A DNA stretch of 64,000 nucleotides, taken from Hsuehochloa calcarea. Its lineage: Eukaryota > Streptophyta > Magnoliopsida > Poales > Poaceae. Below, one piece after another: positions 34,761 through 46,793 of the stretch. Where the stretch lies: positions 27,166,473 through 27,230,472 of the forward strand of contig CM070611.1 in assembly GCA_036346395.1 (NCBI GenBank), read 5' to 3'. The notes beneath the pieces were generated by a model. The model saw nothing but the letters and a program-made list of their open reading frames with translations. It was not told the origin of the DNA and did not search any database. The stretch's first letter is position 1, and each line of letters opens with the position of its first letter. A program made the position numbers and the translations under genes.

Positions 34761-37487
34761 CGCGACCACGAGTCAAACAGAGTAAAGTCTCAAGATCGGG
34801 TGAATCAACAGTGATTTTGGCACCCAATACCGAGTAACACGGCGAATGATGAAGTAGTCAAGCAAGACCGACCTCTATCTACCCTACGCCTCTCGTCACT
34901 CAACAAGTCAAAGATCTCACTGTTCTCGATCCGATCGCTATGGAAGAGCGAGTCGGTGCCATAACATGTCGATCTCGCCATGTAGCTATCTCGAAAGGAA
35001 AACGAGATCTACCCTCGTGACGGCGGAAGTTACGACCAAAGGGAGCATGAGGACGAAACTCGAAAACTCGAAAACCAAGTCCTCGATGCTGCCCAAAATC
35101 ATCGATGGAACAAACCTAGACCTCGTGTTGGTCTTAGGTGCACTCAAGATCCGGGTCGACCACAATGTGCCTAAGAGACTCAACATGGTCTCTACGCGAT
35201 CTTGGCGCGCTCAAGCAATGATCAACTAAATGTCCATCTTTCTCGATGAAGGTGCAATGATACTTCGCCTTCGAGGGGTCAAGCCGCAGTGGAATCACCT
35301 TGTCGTCGAGATCCTTTGAACAAAACCCACGACTTAAAATTGACTTTCTCACCTGGGCTTAGTTTTGATCACACCGTGCTATGGTTTTGAGCACGACAGT
35401 GGATGCTTCCTCATATCCTCCCGGATATCATATCCTAGACCCTGATTAAATCTGCAAATTTTAGATTTGTCTAGAATGAGATTGAGCTTCTTCTTGCCTC
35501 CTACAAACCTCTCGAGAGTGTTCATAAGATACCGACACTCCCAAAGAGAGAGGTGCAAGAAGAGCAGGGGAAGAAAGGACAGCAGAAGGTAAGGGAGCGT
35601 AAGAAGAACCAACAACAGAGGAAAGATTGGCTTGTGCACGCACACCGACTTTGGGGGACAATCCCCATCACTAGCGATTGGTTCACGCTAGGCGCCTCTA
35701 CAAAACCCTTAGACTTCTTCCCAAAGACACACAATACAAGCAGATGATTGTGTTCTAGAAGGTCCTTAGTTAGCTTCACACATTTTTCATCCAATGCAAC
35801 CAAATCACATTTTAGTTTATTACAATGATTGCAAGGTGAGCTAACAAGGTCCTTAGAAGCATACCGAGCCAATTTGTTATCGTGATCAATCATTTCTTGA
35901 AACCGCTTAGATACTGATTCTAATTCAAAGCAGCTAACTTAGGACAGCTTTAAACAAGAAACAATAGGCTCTAGTAGCGCAGCCTTGAAATTCAAGAATT
36001 TTGTGATCCGCCTGCTTTAGGTTCATCTTGAGATTATTACAATTTTCACAAGTTTTAGCAGATCAAGCAACATGGTATAAAGACCTCTAAACGAATTGTC
36101 CTTAACCTCACATGAGGTGCAAGCAAGAGCCTCAACAAAGAGTGGATGAAGGAGGTGCTACCCTACTCATCTCTAATTCAGAAGAAGGCTAATGTTCTCT
36201 ACCTTAATCATGTCAAGTTCAGAGGACACACTATCATGTAAGGTCCTTAGTTTATCCATATCATCAATCAAAGCACAAGATGTGTCACATTCATCACGGA
36301 GGGAGCAGATGTAAGTAAAGTAAGCTCCCGTGATAGTCTAGCTACTTCCTTTCCAACACGTAACACTTAGCCCTAGACTTAGCATGAAATCTACCTAGCT
36401 TAAGAAAAGCATCATTAAGTCGGTCGTAAGTGGGACTAACCTCGCCGGAGTCGGAGTACACTCATTGTCGCGATTCGCCCTCGAGGGCCATGAAGCACAT
36501 GCCGAGAAGTTGCCGCCCTTGGGATCATGATCGCCCTTCCCATCATCGTCACTCCACCCTCCACCTCGCCGTGTCCAGCCTCGTCGAGGGCGGTGAGGAC
36601 GCGATGGAATGCCTTCTTTGCCTTCCCAAAGTTGCGAACTTCTTCTTGCCTTGATCAAAATTTGAGGGCTTCGTGTTGCGGTTCTTGTCGATGTAGTCGT
36701 TCTTGCTTGGACCGCCATAGTCACCTTTGCCCTTCCCAAGCTTGGGACAGTTTGCTCGGATGTGGTTGGAGCCACCACACTCAAACAAATCACAGACCTC
36801 CTCTTTTACCATCCCTCCTCCTCTTGTAAGCATGGGAAAACTTCCGAGCTAGGAGGGCTAGTGCTCATCCTCAAGTCGCTCTAACGATCATCGCTATGTC
36901 ACAGAGCGCACTAGGAGAACCCACGACGACTCGTAAGAAGATCCGAGGTGGGATCGACTAAAGCCATCGATCGTGACTTCGACCTTCGAGAGACAATGTC
37001 AATCTCGTGAGTCTTGAGACGCGAGTAAAGCGCATCAAGAGTCGTGGTCGAGAGGTCCGTGCTATCTTTGATGGTCATCACTTTCATCTCCCAAACACGA
37101 AGATCAAGTGCGAAAGCATCTGTCGAGCGTTATCCGAGTCGGGTATGTAAGACCGACCGCCGGAGGTTGCTCAAAATCTTGTGAAAACGCCGAAAAGCAC
37201 TCGCCTAAAGATTCACCAAAGAAGCATTTCAAATTTCATCAGATTCACGCTTGAACCGGTCTTGTCGAACCGCCTTAATCTGGGTAGTGCCTCATGGTAT
37301 GCATCGAGGGTCACCCGGATGTCATAAGCGTAAATCAAATGAGAAATACGATCAAACTCACTTCGCTAAACCTCGAATGATTATGTTCCTTGCCTTAGCA
37401 TTTGCCTCAACATCGCCATGTTTCCAAGATTGATGTTCTCATCGGCAGAACAACAAATCTACCTTCACCTTTCTCCGGATGGCATAT
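34761..37487 (-). pseudogene. C1 gag, distal part (split by gypsy B)
   Basis: It holds the capsid core, CCHC knuckle (C-D-L-F-E-C-G-G-S-N-H-I-R-A-N-C, about 36740-36800), coiled coil with CxxC pairs (C-N-H-C at about 35838, C-E-N-C near 36040, C-T-S-C near 36110) and a second knuckle-like motif (C-T-F-I-E-K-D-G-H, about 35255). It is frameshifted several times. The N-terminal 34 codons are on the far side of gypsy B at 50862-50964. Confidence 0.75.
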
Positions 37488-40400
37488 CAGGAGACCCCTG
37501 TTTATCCGGCTTGTAATGCTTAACCATCCATTCGGTCCTAGCATCACAAAACAGATAATCCGAGACTCGAGACATGTATACTTCCCAGAGTGCAAGATAC
37601 ACACTCATCACAAAATTTATGTATCAATTCCATTCATCCACATAGAACCAAACACGTAATAGAATGTAAGTATTAATAATATTAAACCGAATCATTATAA
37701 AAGAGAGGCCAACCGCCAACAATAAAGAGACAACAATAATTAAACAATGAAGCAAAAGTGCCATAAGATGGCTACAACAAAAGAGCCAATCAAGGTGCCT
37801 TTAACCCACAAGGCAACCGACCGACCGCCAAGCTAGTCGCCAAACCCGGCACATCTCACAAAAGTGAGGCCCTTGGGGCTCACCTTCTTCCCCGCAAAAC
37901 AAAAGCAACCAAGAAAAGCCGTGAGTACTTTGAATGTACTCGCAAGACTTACATGTGGAATAACAAACCTGTATATATACTACATGCAAGCTTAATCAAC
38001 AAAGAGGTCAGAGGTTTCATTTTAGCATAAAGCAAGTTTTCATTTGCAATAATATAATAGATTGAAAGCAATTTAACAAATCTGTTTTTAATGTTCAAAT
38101 AAGCGCAAAAGACAACAAATTAACAAAGAGATAGGAAACAACAACAATCCCGGAAGTGACTAAACCATTAGTCACCACAACAATAGCATGAATTACCCAT
38201 TCATGCCAACCATGTCAAATTTTAATTTAAAAGGTTGAAGTCTAACTCTTGCAAAACCTAACCAAGCGTGTCCATAACCTAGGACGAGGCTATTCAATAG
38301 TTTTATCCTCGCAGGTGTACCAACTTACCCACACGCCTGATCGCCTTTTGCCAAGCTATTAAGCACACTTCCTTAGGTATGCCAAGACGGCTAAGTCCTA
38401 CGAGACGCTTCCAATATTGTGAATTATTCATGAGCCGCCTGTATGGATAGAAACCCATACGCTGTGTCGGGTCGTGGCCCACCTCGACAACTACCCTTCA
38501 CGGTAAAGCCTCTGACAATCATGACGCCTCGAGGTGGAGAGTCCATCCCTAAGCTCCACCACCGCACACCCAACACAAGAACACAATTCCTTTTCACACA
38601 ACACACACAACGCCCTCCTGCGACTGAGATAACCCACGCCAAAGTACTAAGTCAAGAGAGGTCCCATATCCCTCTCAAGTGGTTAGTACGCAAAAATGCT
38701 TGGAGAGTGTGACACAAGATGTTCGGTCCTTGTTGACTTAGGCAAGACAACCACAAACCCAATAACCCACCATCCAACCACTTGCCCAAGTCCAAATCAA
38801 TTTTTCCATTTTCAGAATTTTGACTTTAAAAAAATTAACAAAGCACAAAGTGCTGGACATAATGGAAGAATAATAATTTTTGTGTGATCAAGACCATCGA
38901 CTAAGTCGATGATCGCCCAAAGCTACCGAACTAGGCAGGGCTAAGCACAAAGATTCGTATTCTACTAAGTGACAAGAGTTCATCCATCGAACTCTAATCA
39001 CCGCAAATAACCTAGGCTCAAGTAGTAGAGAATAAACAACATCCTACAGATTATGCAACTATAGGATCAACTAACCATAATTTAACACAAAGTAGCAATG
39101 CATACATACAGTTGAATTCAAAATATTAAACTTGTAAAATAATAGGATTAACATGATCAAACCGCTTGCCCGCTTGTTATGGTCAAGATGTTGTCGGGAT
39201 CACTCTGTATCAATGTGCTCTTCTGATCCTATCGAAAGAACCAAAAGAACCAATAAGGCAAAAGAAACCGAAAAGATCCAACAGCCAACTTCAACAAAAA
39301 GCTCTCAAATTTTTACAGTAGAAAGAGCATGATTTTTATGAACTAATGCAACAAGAACCAATTGATTTGGATTCTTGATGCAAAAGATATGGCCAAAACA
39401 ATTTTGCTCAGCTTTCATAAATCAAAAATGCTACTATTCATTAGCAAAATTTTATGGGGCTATACTGAGTCTGAAAACATTTTTAACTTAAAGTCTAGTT
39501 AAAAACATAACCAACAAAATTTGAATCAACCAAAAGGATTTGGAATGAATTAGTTATGCATTTTACAAGTTATCATATTTTTCGCTTGACAAATAAATCC
39601 TTTCGGAAATCAGAATTAAACGACGTGGTCGAACGAGGAGCGCCGATCAAAGATCCGACGGTCCGCTGCCCCAGCGCTTAACGCTGCTGCTGGATTCACA
39701 AATCCTAAACGCCACCGTTGATCTCGATCCAACGGTTGACGGGATCGACGCTCGGCGGTCCGAACGCTCACACGCATAGGAGCCGCTGATCTTGGATCCA
39801 ACGGTCCACACGGATCGAACCTTTCGGACGGTCCGAACGTTCACTCAGATCTGGACCGCTGATCTAAGGATCGACGGTCCACATCAATTCACGCTCAAAA
39901 CTCGCTACCGATTTCATCCGACAAAACGACGGGAAGAGAGGATCATCGCCGCGACTCGCCGCGGCGGTGCGAGCAAGTGCTCAAAATGGGTTGCTAACAA
40001 ACTTGCGCACCCAATGGAACCAATAATTTTAGCCGCGGCGTTTAGAACGCCGCAAGCCGAGATGACAGAGATGACCTAAAATGGTCAAAACGAAAATAGC
40101 AAATGAGCTCACGCGTCCAACTGAAAGCGGGTGCCAAGCAACTAGGGACTAAAGAGGGGTTACCCGAGCACGGAGAAAGCACAGAGGGACCGAGCCGCCT
40201 CGATGAAGAAAAATAGGGCTTTCGGCCGAAAAGGGGGAACTCCAAAATTAAGCTGCTCCCTGCGGGCAAAACCCAAATTGAGTGAGGGTTAATGATCACC
40301 GAGGTGAGAGGAATCGAGGGAGCAAGACCGAAAGGAATGAAGCCTAAGGGTACCGCTTTCACCAAGAGCTTGAAGCTCCAAGAATGGCGCAATGTAAGTT

Positions 40401-41548
40401 TTCAAGTTTTGAGCTCAAGCAAACACAAGAGAGGTTGCCGGAGCTTGCAGGCGCTTGAAAGGCTTCAATGGAAGGACCAGAGGAGCTTATATAGCGGGAA
40501 TGGCAAGGAGCAACGGCAATAACCTCTCGGTCAAACTCGCCATGAGAGCCTTTGAGAGCGACGGGGCGCTTGAACAATGGACCTCGAGAGGAGGAGCACG
40601 ACGGCATTTAATGCGCCCAGAGCTAGCCGCTTAAAGGTGACCACAGAGGTGATCGCACACCGAGCGCTTCTCCTCCGCCACGCCATTGCTTGACTCAGAC
40701 GCGCCGCACTCGAGGAAGGAGACGACTCATCCACCGCTCGGATTGAAATCGACGGCCCAAAAGCAACGGGTGATTAGAACGGTTTGAGCGCCCATTTTAG
40801 CCCGAGCCGCTGATTTGGATCCTACGGTTTACATTGCGCGAGGCGCTCGGACGGTCCGAACGCTCACGCGATTGTGGACCCTTGATTTAGAATCCAACGG
40901 TTCAAATGGATCGGCGCGTCGGGCGGTCCGAACGCTCACGCGATCGCGGACCGCTCGACGCCGATCCAACGGCGCACCACACTCGCGCCGACCGACCGGC
41001 AAAGCGCTTAGTTGATCGGGCCGAGTCAAGTGGCTCGAGCCCGAGTCCGATCCAACCCGAGGAACAAAGAAAACCAGCTAGAGTTTGAATTTGAATAACT
41101 CGATTTTTGAGGAATTATATGGGTAGCAAACAAACTCCAAAATTTATGAAATTTTAACTGAGCTTGTCGGCTGCAGGAGGAACCTCATATAAAATCTTCA
41201 GAGAGTTTTATGCAATGCATTTTTCTAAAAATTCCAGAGGGCCATTTTAGGATTTTGACTAATGTTTGACTTGTCTCAAAATTATCAAATAATTCTTGAA
41301 AATTATGAAATAATTCTGAGGTGTTAAACATCACCCCTAGGTTCAAAGAAAATTGTTTTCGTGGGTTGGGCACAAGATTTTCATGAAGGAGATTTGTGTT
41401 GGTGTCCAAATGGCAATTTGATTTTTGATTTCCATAATTCCTTTACAACAATTATGGAACTGATTACAAAAATCAAGATCGAGAACAAGTTTTAATTTCT
41501 CCTCATTTTTATTATATTTGAAACACAAACCAATTTTGGGATGTTACA
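37488..41548 (-). repeat. Gypsy B 3' LTR (about 4.06 kb)
   Basis: It aligns base for base with 46794-50861 apart from scattered short indels. The right end GGGATGTTACA is followed by the purine tract. The left terminus is slightly corrupted (TCAGGAGACCCC for TGTGAGACCCC). The hairpin is at 37921-37943. Confidence 0.9.
40484..40495 (-). promoter_or_regulatory. TATA box of gypsy B 3' LTR
   Basis: The minus strand reads CTATATAAGC, identical to 49782-49793. Confidence 0.6.
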
Positions 41549-41561
41549 AAACCTCCCCTTA
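41549..41561 (-). promoter_or_regulatory. Polypurine tract of gypsy B
   Basis: The minus strand reads AAGGGGAGGTTT directly abutting the LTR start TGTAACATCCC; it would prime plus-strand synthesis. Confidence 0.8.
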
Positions 41562-44500
41562 CAAAAATCTCGCCCCGAGATTTGGCTCACTCGAGAAAGA
41601 AAGATGGATAGTCCGCACGAGACGATCTTCCCTTTCCCAAGTAGCTTCATCTTCGTAATGGTTTGACCACCGAACTTTAAGGAACTTGATGGCACGATTC
41701 CTCGTTCTTCGCTCAAATTCTTCAAGGATGCGAACAGGTGCTCCTTGTAGGTCAAATCTTCCCGACATCGAGAGTTTCCAACTGAGCTTCCTCTGTTGGA
41801 ACACGGAGGCACTTCTTTAATTGGGACACATGGAAAACATCATGTACCCTTCGAGTGCGGCCGCAACTCCAACTTATAGGCAATAGCTCCTTTCTTCTCG
41901 ATAACACGGTAAGGACCGACATATCGAGGAGCTAACTTTCCTTGACGCCAAACGCTGATGGCCCTTCAAAGGAGAGACTTTGAGATAAACAAAGTCATTA
42001 GGCTCAAAGCTCAACTCACGACGACGGCGATCCGCATAGCTCTTTTGCTCGGATTGAGCTGCGCGCAAACGATCACGAATAAGCCGGACTTGACTTCGGC
42101 CTCATTGATCGAGTCCGCCAAAGAATGGTCTTCGCGGCCTCCACCAATTTAACGGGTTCTGACTTTCTCCCGTATAAGGCCTCGAAGGTGACATGCCGAG
42201 ACCGCTTGAAAATCGTTGTTGTAGGAAAACTCGCAAATGGCAAGCATTTCTCCCAATTCTTTCCATAGGAGAGGACGCAAGCACGAAGCATGTCTTCCAA
42301 CACTTGGTTGACCTTTCGGTCCGACCATCGGTTTGGGGGTGATATGCGGTGCTAAATGTGAGACGGGTCCCATAGCCTCTTGCAAACACTTCCAAAACTC
42401 AGCGTGAAAAGCGCATCACGATCCAAACGATTGTCTTCTGTACACCATGCAAGGCATTTATACGGAAATATAGAGGTCCGCGAGTAGACTCACACTAAGG
42501 TTTGTCCGCATCGCGTAAAATGGGCTACCTTCACAATCGATCGATGACAACCCGATGGAATCTTTGCCCTTGATGTTCGGGCGCATCGTGATAAAATCCA
42601 TCCCGATCGAATCCCACTTCCATTCGTGAATAGGCAAAGGTCAAGTAGTCCCGCTGACGCCGATGCTCGCCTTGACACGACGACATACGCCGACTTCGCA
42701 AGAACGAACTTCGCAATTTCCTCTTCATTCGGTCCACCAAAATCCTCGACGAGATCTTGATACATCTTTGTGGCCCCGGATGAATAGACAAAGGCGAATC
42801 ATGGGCTTCGCGAGAATCAAACTCCGCAATTCCATGTCCTTTGGAACCACTAGCGCTGTTCAACCTTACAACACCATGCTCATCCTCGAGAAGCACTCGC
42901 TTGTACCGCTCTTGATATTTCCTTGATATGGTTCACTCCAACATCCGATTGTTGAGCGACCTTAATCCGATCTACCAAGGTTGGTTGCACAACCAAGGCA
43001 ATGAGGGAACCATGCTCAACCAAACCTAAGTTGAGACGCTGAAATTCCTTCGTATGGTGGGTTGGCGTTCCTCGAGCAATAAGGCATTGCAATGCGCTTA
43101 TGATCGAGCGCATCGGCAACTACATTAGCCTTGCCCGATGGTAGTGAATACCCATGTCATAATCTTTGATCAACTCCAACCATCTCTTTGCCCGAGGTTC
43201 AGATCCGTTGGGTGAACAAATACTTTAGGCTTTTGTGATCCGAATACACTTCACAACGACACCGATTAGGTAATGTCGCCAAATCTTAAGTGCATGAATC
43301 ACAGCAGAACAATTCCAAGTCATGGGTAGGATAGTTGAGTTCATGAGTCCTTAATTGCCTTGATGCATAGGCCACTACCTTGCCTTCTTGCATAAGGACA
43401 CAACCGAGTCCTCGCCGAGAAGCATCGCAAAGATATCAAGCCTCGATGGATATCGGAAGAACGAGGACGGAGCGTGGTCAAACGCTCTTAAGTACTTGGA
43501 AACTTTCCTCACAAGCATCGACCACAAGAACTTCTTGTCCTTCTTGAGCAACTCACATCGGCCATGATCTGGAGAAATTCTCGATAAAACGGCGATAATA
43601 TCCCGCTAAACCGAGAAAACTCCGCACTTCGCCACCGGGTTGGTCAACCCATGAAAGAACATCGCGACCTTGCTAGGGTCAACGGCCACGCCTCCCGCCG
43701 AAAGAATATGACCCAAGAATGCCACTTCCTTCAACCGTAACGCGCACTTGTCGAACTTTGCATACAAATGATGCTCACGGCTTGCCTAATACAAGCCTCG
43801 ATGCTCATCGTGTTCCTCATCGCCCTTGGAATAGATGAGAATATCATCGATGAAGACCACGACAAACTTATCCAAATACTCCATGAATACCGAATTCATG
43901 AGGTTCATGAACAAGGCGGAGCATTGGTTAAGCCAAATGACATGACGGTATACTCATACAAGCCGTAGCGAGTAGAGAAAGCCGCCTTTGAATATCCTCG
44001 TGTCGATCCGAACTTGATGATATCCCATTCTCAAATCAATCTTGGAGAATACTCGAGCTCCAGCTTAATTGATCAAAGAGATCATCAATGCGGGCAATGG
44101 ATACTTGTTCTTTACCGCTACCTCATTGCTTGACGGTAATCAACGACATGCGCAGTATTGTCCTTCTTCTTTACGAAGATTGCCGACAACCCCACGGAGA
44201 TGAGCTAGGCGGATGAAACCTTTTCTTGCAGCTCATTCAGTTGCTTCTTCAACTCCACCAACTCGTTCTCGTGGCATCCGATAATGCCTCTTTGAAATCG
44301 GGCAAGACGGAGCCAACTCAATGACAAACTCGAGGTCTCGAATCGTGGCATTCCCGAAGAGCTTCCGAAAGACATCAATGAAGTCTCTGACGGTTGGGAC
44401 TTCACCAATATCTAGAGCGGCTTCGCCTGCCGCCAAGAGATGCGGGCCTAGCAGCCTTCTGCGAAAAGCTTAACCCGCCGCTCAAGGACTAGATAGGAGG

Positions 44501-44750
44501 ACACACTTCTTGGCGCAATCGACCGTCCCTTATGCCGGGGACAACCAATCCATACCAAGAATTACATCTAGATCGGCTGAATGGAGGAGGATAAGATTCG
44601 CAAGAATCTCACTCCTCGATCTCGATTGGAACATCCCTACACTCGATTCACTCTCAACTCCAAACCCGAGAGCGAATGAGCAATGGGATCAACAATGGAG
44701 TAAAGAGGAGCCCACTAATAGCAAAGAAAAGATTCGTAAATAAAAGAATG
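41562..44750 (-). pseudogene. Gypsy B pol: PR, RT, RNase H, IN, chromodomain
   Basis: From right to left: protease tail with L-G-M-D-W-L (about 44540-44570); RT lead-in R-D-F-I-D-V-F then E-F-V-I-E-L-A-P and I-S-K-R (44233-44436); RT active site F-I-D-D-I-L-I-Y-S (F-I-D-D codons 43843-43854); RNase H with G-C-V-L-M-Q-E-G-K-V-V-A-Y-A-S (about 43360-43420); integrase core and C-terminus, including H-P-Q-T-D-G (42102-42395) and E-A-L-Y-G-R-K (42073-42303); and a chromodomain V-R-I-L...V-R-W-S-N-H...E-A-T-W-E-R-E-D (41559-41804). RT before integrase is gypsy order. The chromodomain is thought to steer integration to marked heterochromatin. Frames are broken throughout. Confidence 0.9.
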
Positions 44751-44799
44751 AGATGCTCCTAATCAAACAAAATAGTAGCAGGATAAGAGTTAACAGAAG

Positions 44800-45841
44800 G
44801 GTACCCAAAGACGACGCCGGTGCCTCCCGTGCCTCCTCTCACCGAGATGAGGTTGACGCGACCATCGCCCACGCCTTGGATAGTAGGGACTATCTTCCGG
44901 CCCCGCAAGAACCACCTCTTGCCCGCCCTCCATTAGGACGAGGGGTCGCTCGCCTTCTTGGGGCAATTATTTGCATAATGCCCCTTGTCGCTGCTAAGAA
45001 GCGGTGACATCCGCACTGCAAGCGAGGCCTCTCGGCCGACTCGCAGTGCACGTGATTGGGGCACGGCTGCGAAGGACGAGGCAGTGTGCCGACGACCTGG
45101 GGTGCCAAGGTCAAGACGGACCCGAGACCGCCCAACACGAACGGAAAGAGCCGGCTCAGGCCGACTTGTGGGCCTCCCACTTGCGCTTGCGGGAATCCAC
45201 AAGTGCTCTCCCTGCGTGCTCAGCAACGATGGCCTTGTCCACCAAGGCCTGGAAATCATGGAAGTCAACGATAGATAGCTTGTCTTGAAGTTCCTCAGAC
45301 AAACCATCCTTGAACTTCTCTTGCTTGGCCTCATCAAGGCCACCTCTTCCGAGCATAACGAGCCAAATGGTTGAACTCGCATGTACTCCGTGGATCGAAC
45401 GACGCCTTGCTCGAGCGACAAGAATTCCTTCTTCTTCACCTTCATCTGCTTCTAAGGAATGTGAGAGCGGCGGAAGGTAGTACGGAACTCCTCCCAAGTG
45501 ACGGTGTGACCGTCCGGCTGCATGGCGAGAAAGCTCTCCCACCAAGACAAAGCTGCACCCTCCAGCTGGTGCGATGCGAATAGCGCCTTCTCGTGCTCTC
45601 GCATCAAGCTATATGCGGCTTGCGCCAACCGACGGCCAATCGCTCAAGGCTCAGCGGGTCCTCGACTAGAGAACGAGGGGCCGAAAGCGAAGAAACTCCG
45701 CAAGTCCCCCACGCGGCTGATGACCACTCCCTTGCCCGGATCCTGATGCACCGGTAAGGGCGGAAGTGTTGCGCGCGATGACGCCCGTAAGAACCTCCCG
45801 CCCTCTCGCACGGTTGCGCCGATCAAGAAGGACCTCGCCAT
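44800..45841 (-). pseudogene. Gypsy B gag
   Basis: The frame opens at an ATG at 45841. It shows the capsid stretch E-A-K-Q-E-K-F-K-D-G-L-S-E-E (about 45260-45330) and a nucleocapsid knuckle ending H-Y-A-N-N-C-P-K-K at about 44955-45010. It is split into at least three frames by indels that are not at the same places as in element A, so the decay is copy-specific. Confidence 0.8.
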
Positions 45842-46299
45842 GGTCGGAGGAGGAGGAAGATCTCGTCCGACCACCGATCGCCTTGGCCGCTACGAAAGGC
45901 CCGCCATCCTGTTACAAGAAACTTGGGTTAAAAACTAGACTCCAAATTCAAAGCCAAAAGAAAGCGAAAAGCTGACGACTAGGGGAATGGAATATCACTC
46001 TAATCGAAAGCCGAAAACAGCAAGTACATAACTTAAAAAAAAGGCTTATAAAAAGACTCCAAAAACAGCAAGGAATCATAAAACCAAAGCTCAACTTCCC
46101 AATGCAACTAACCCGTATTGAATGAACGAGTAATTGATTGAGAAGATAAAAATCAAGATTAAGGTAAGATCTATCACCACTAAAGAGCAAGGTTCAATCA
46201 ACGAAAATAGTGTTAGATACATAGCTAACTAGTATCACATCTTACCCTTTTAACCCCACAAATTTTAGTTGATTATCTTCTCATTTTCTACCCTATTTA

Positions 46300-46563
46300 G
46301 AAACCATCGAGCTTGCTGTCCGAAATTGAAGTTGTCAGAGCGATTTTGCATCCAAGCTTCCAGCTTGAAATCTTCCATTCTAGAAACTTCAAAATCGCAC
46401 ACTTCAATTTGCCAAGCTCGGTGGTCCTATCGTAAACCATTGAGCTCATTGTCTGAAATTGAAGCGTGCTGTCCAGATTCCGCATCCAAGCCTCTAGCCG
46501 AAACCTTCAGTCCAGAAACTTCAAAACCCTAAGCTCTTCAATTTGCCAAACTCAGTGGTTCCC
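46300..46563 (-). repeat. Two-unit tandem duplication in gypsy B leader
   Basis: Units at 46300-46431 and 46432-46563 match those of element A (1978-2235). Confidence 0.75.
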
Positions 46564-46793
46564 AAAACCCATTTAATCGATAACACTACCTTTGAAAAGG
46601 AGATGAGAGGAAAACAACTTTCAAACTCAAATTAGAGTAAGATGAGGGAGAAAGCTAAGATAGGTAAGGAATAAAATCGAGAACTTACTTAAGCTTTCAA
46701 AATCATTTGATACTTTGAAATTAAGTTTTTCAAAATATCCTAAAGACGACCAACTTGGGTTACTACGGTCAAGATGGCTCGATACTAAACCTT

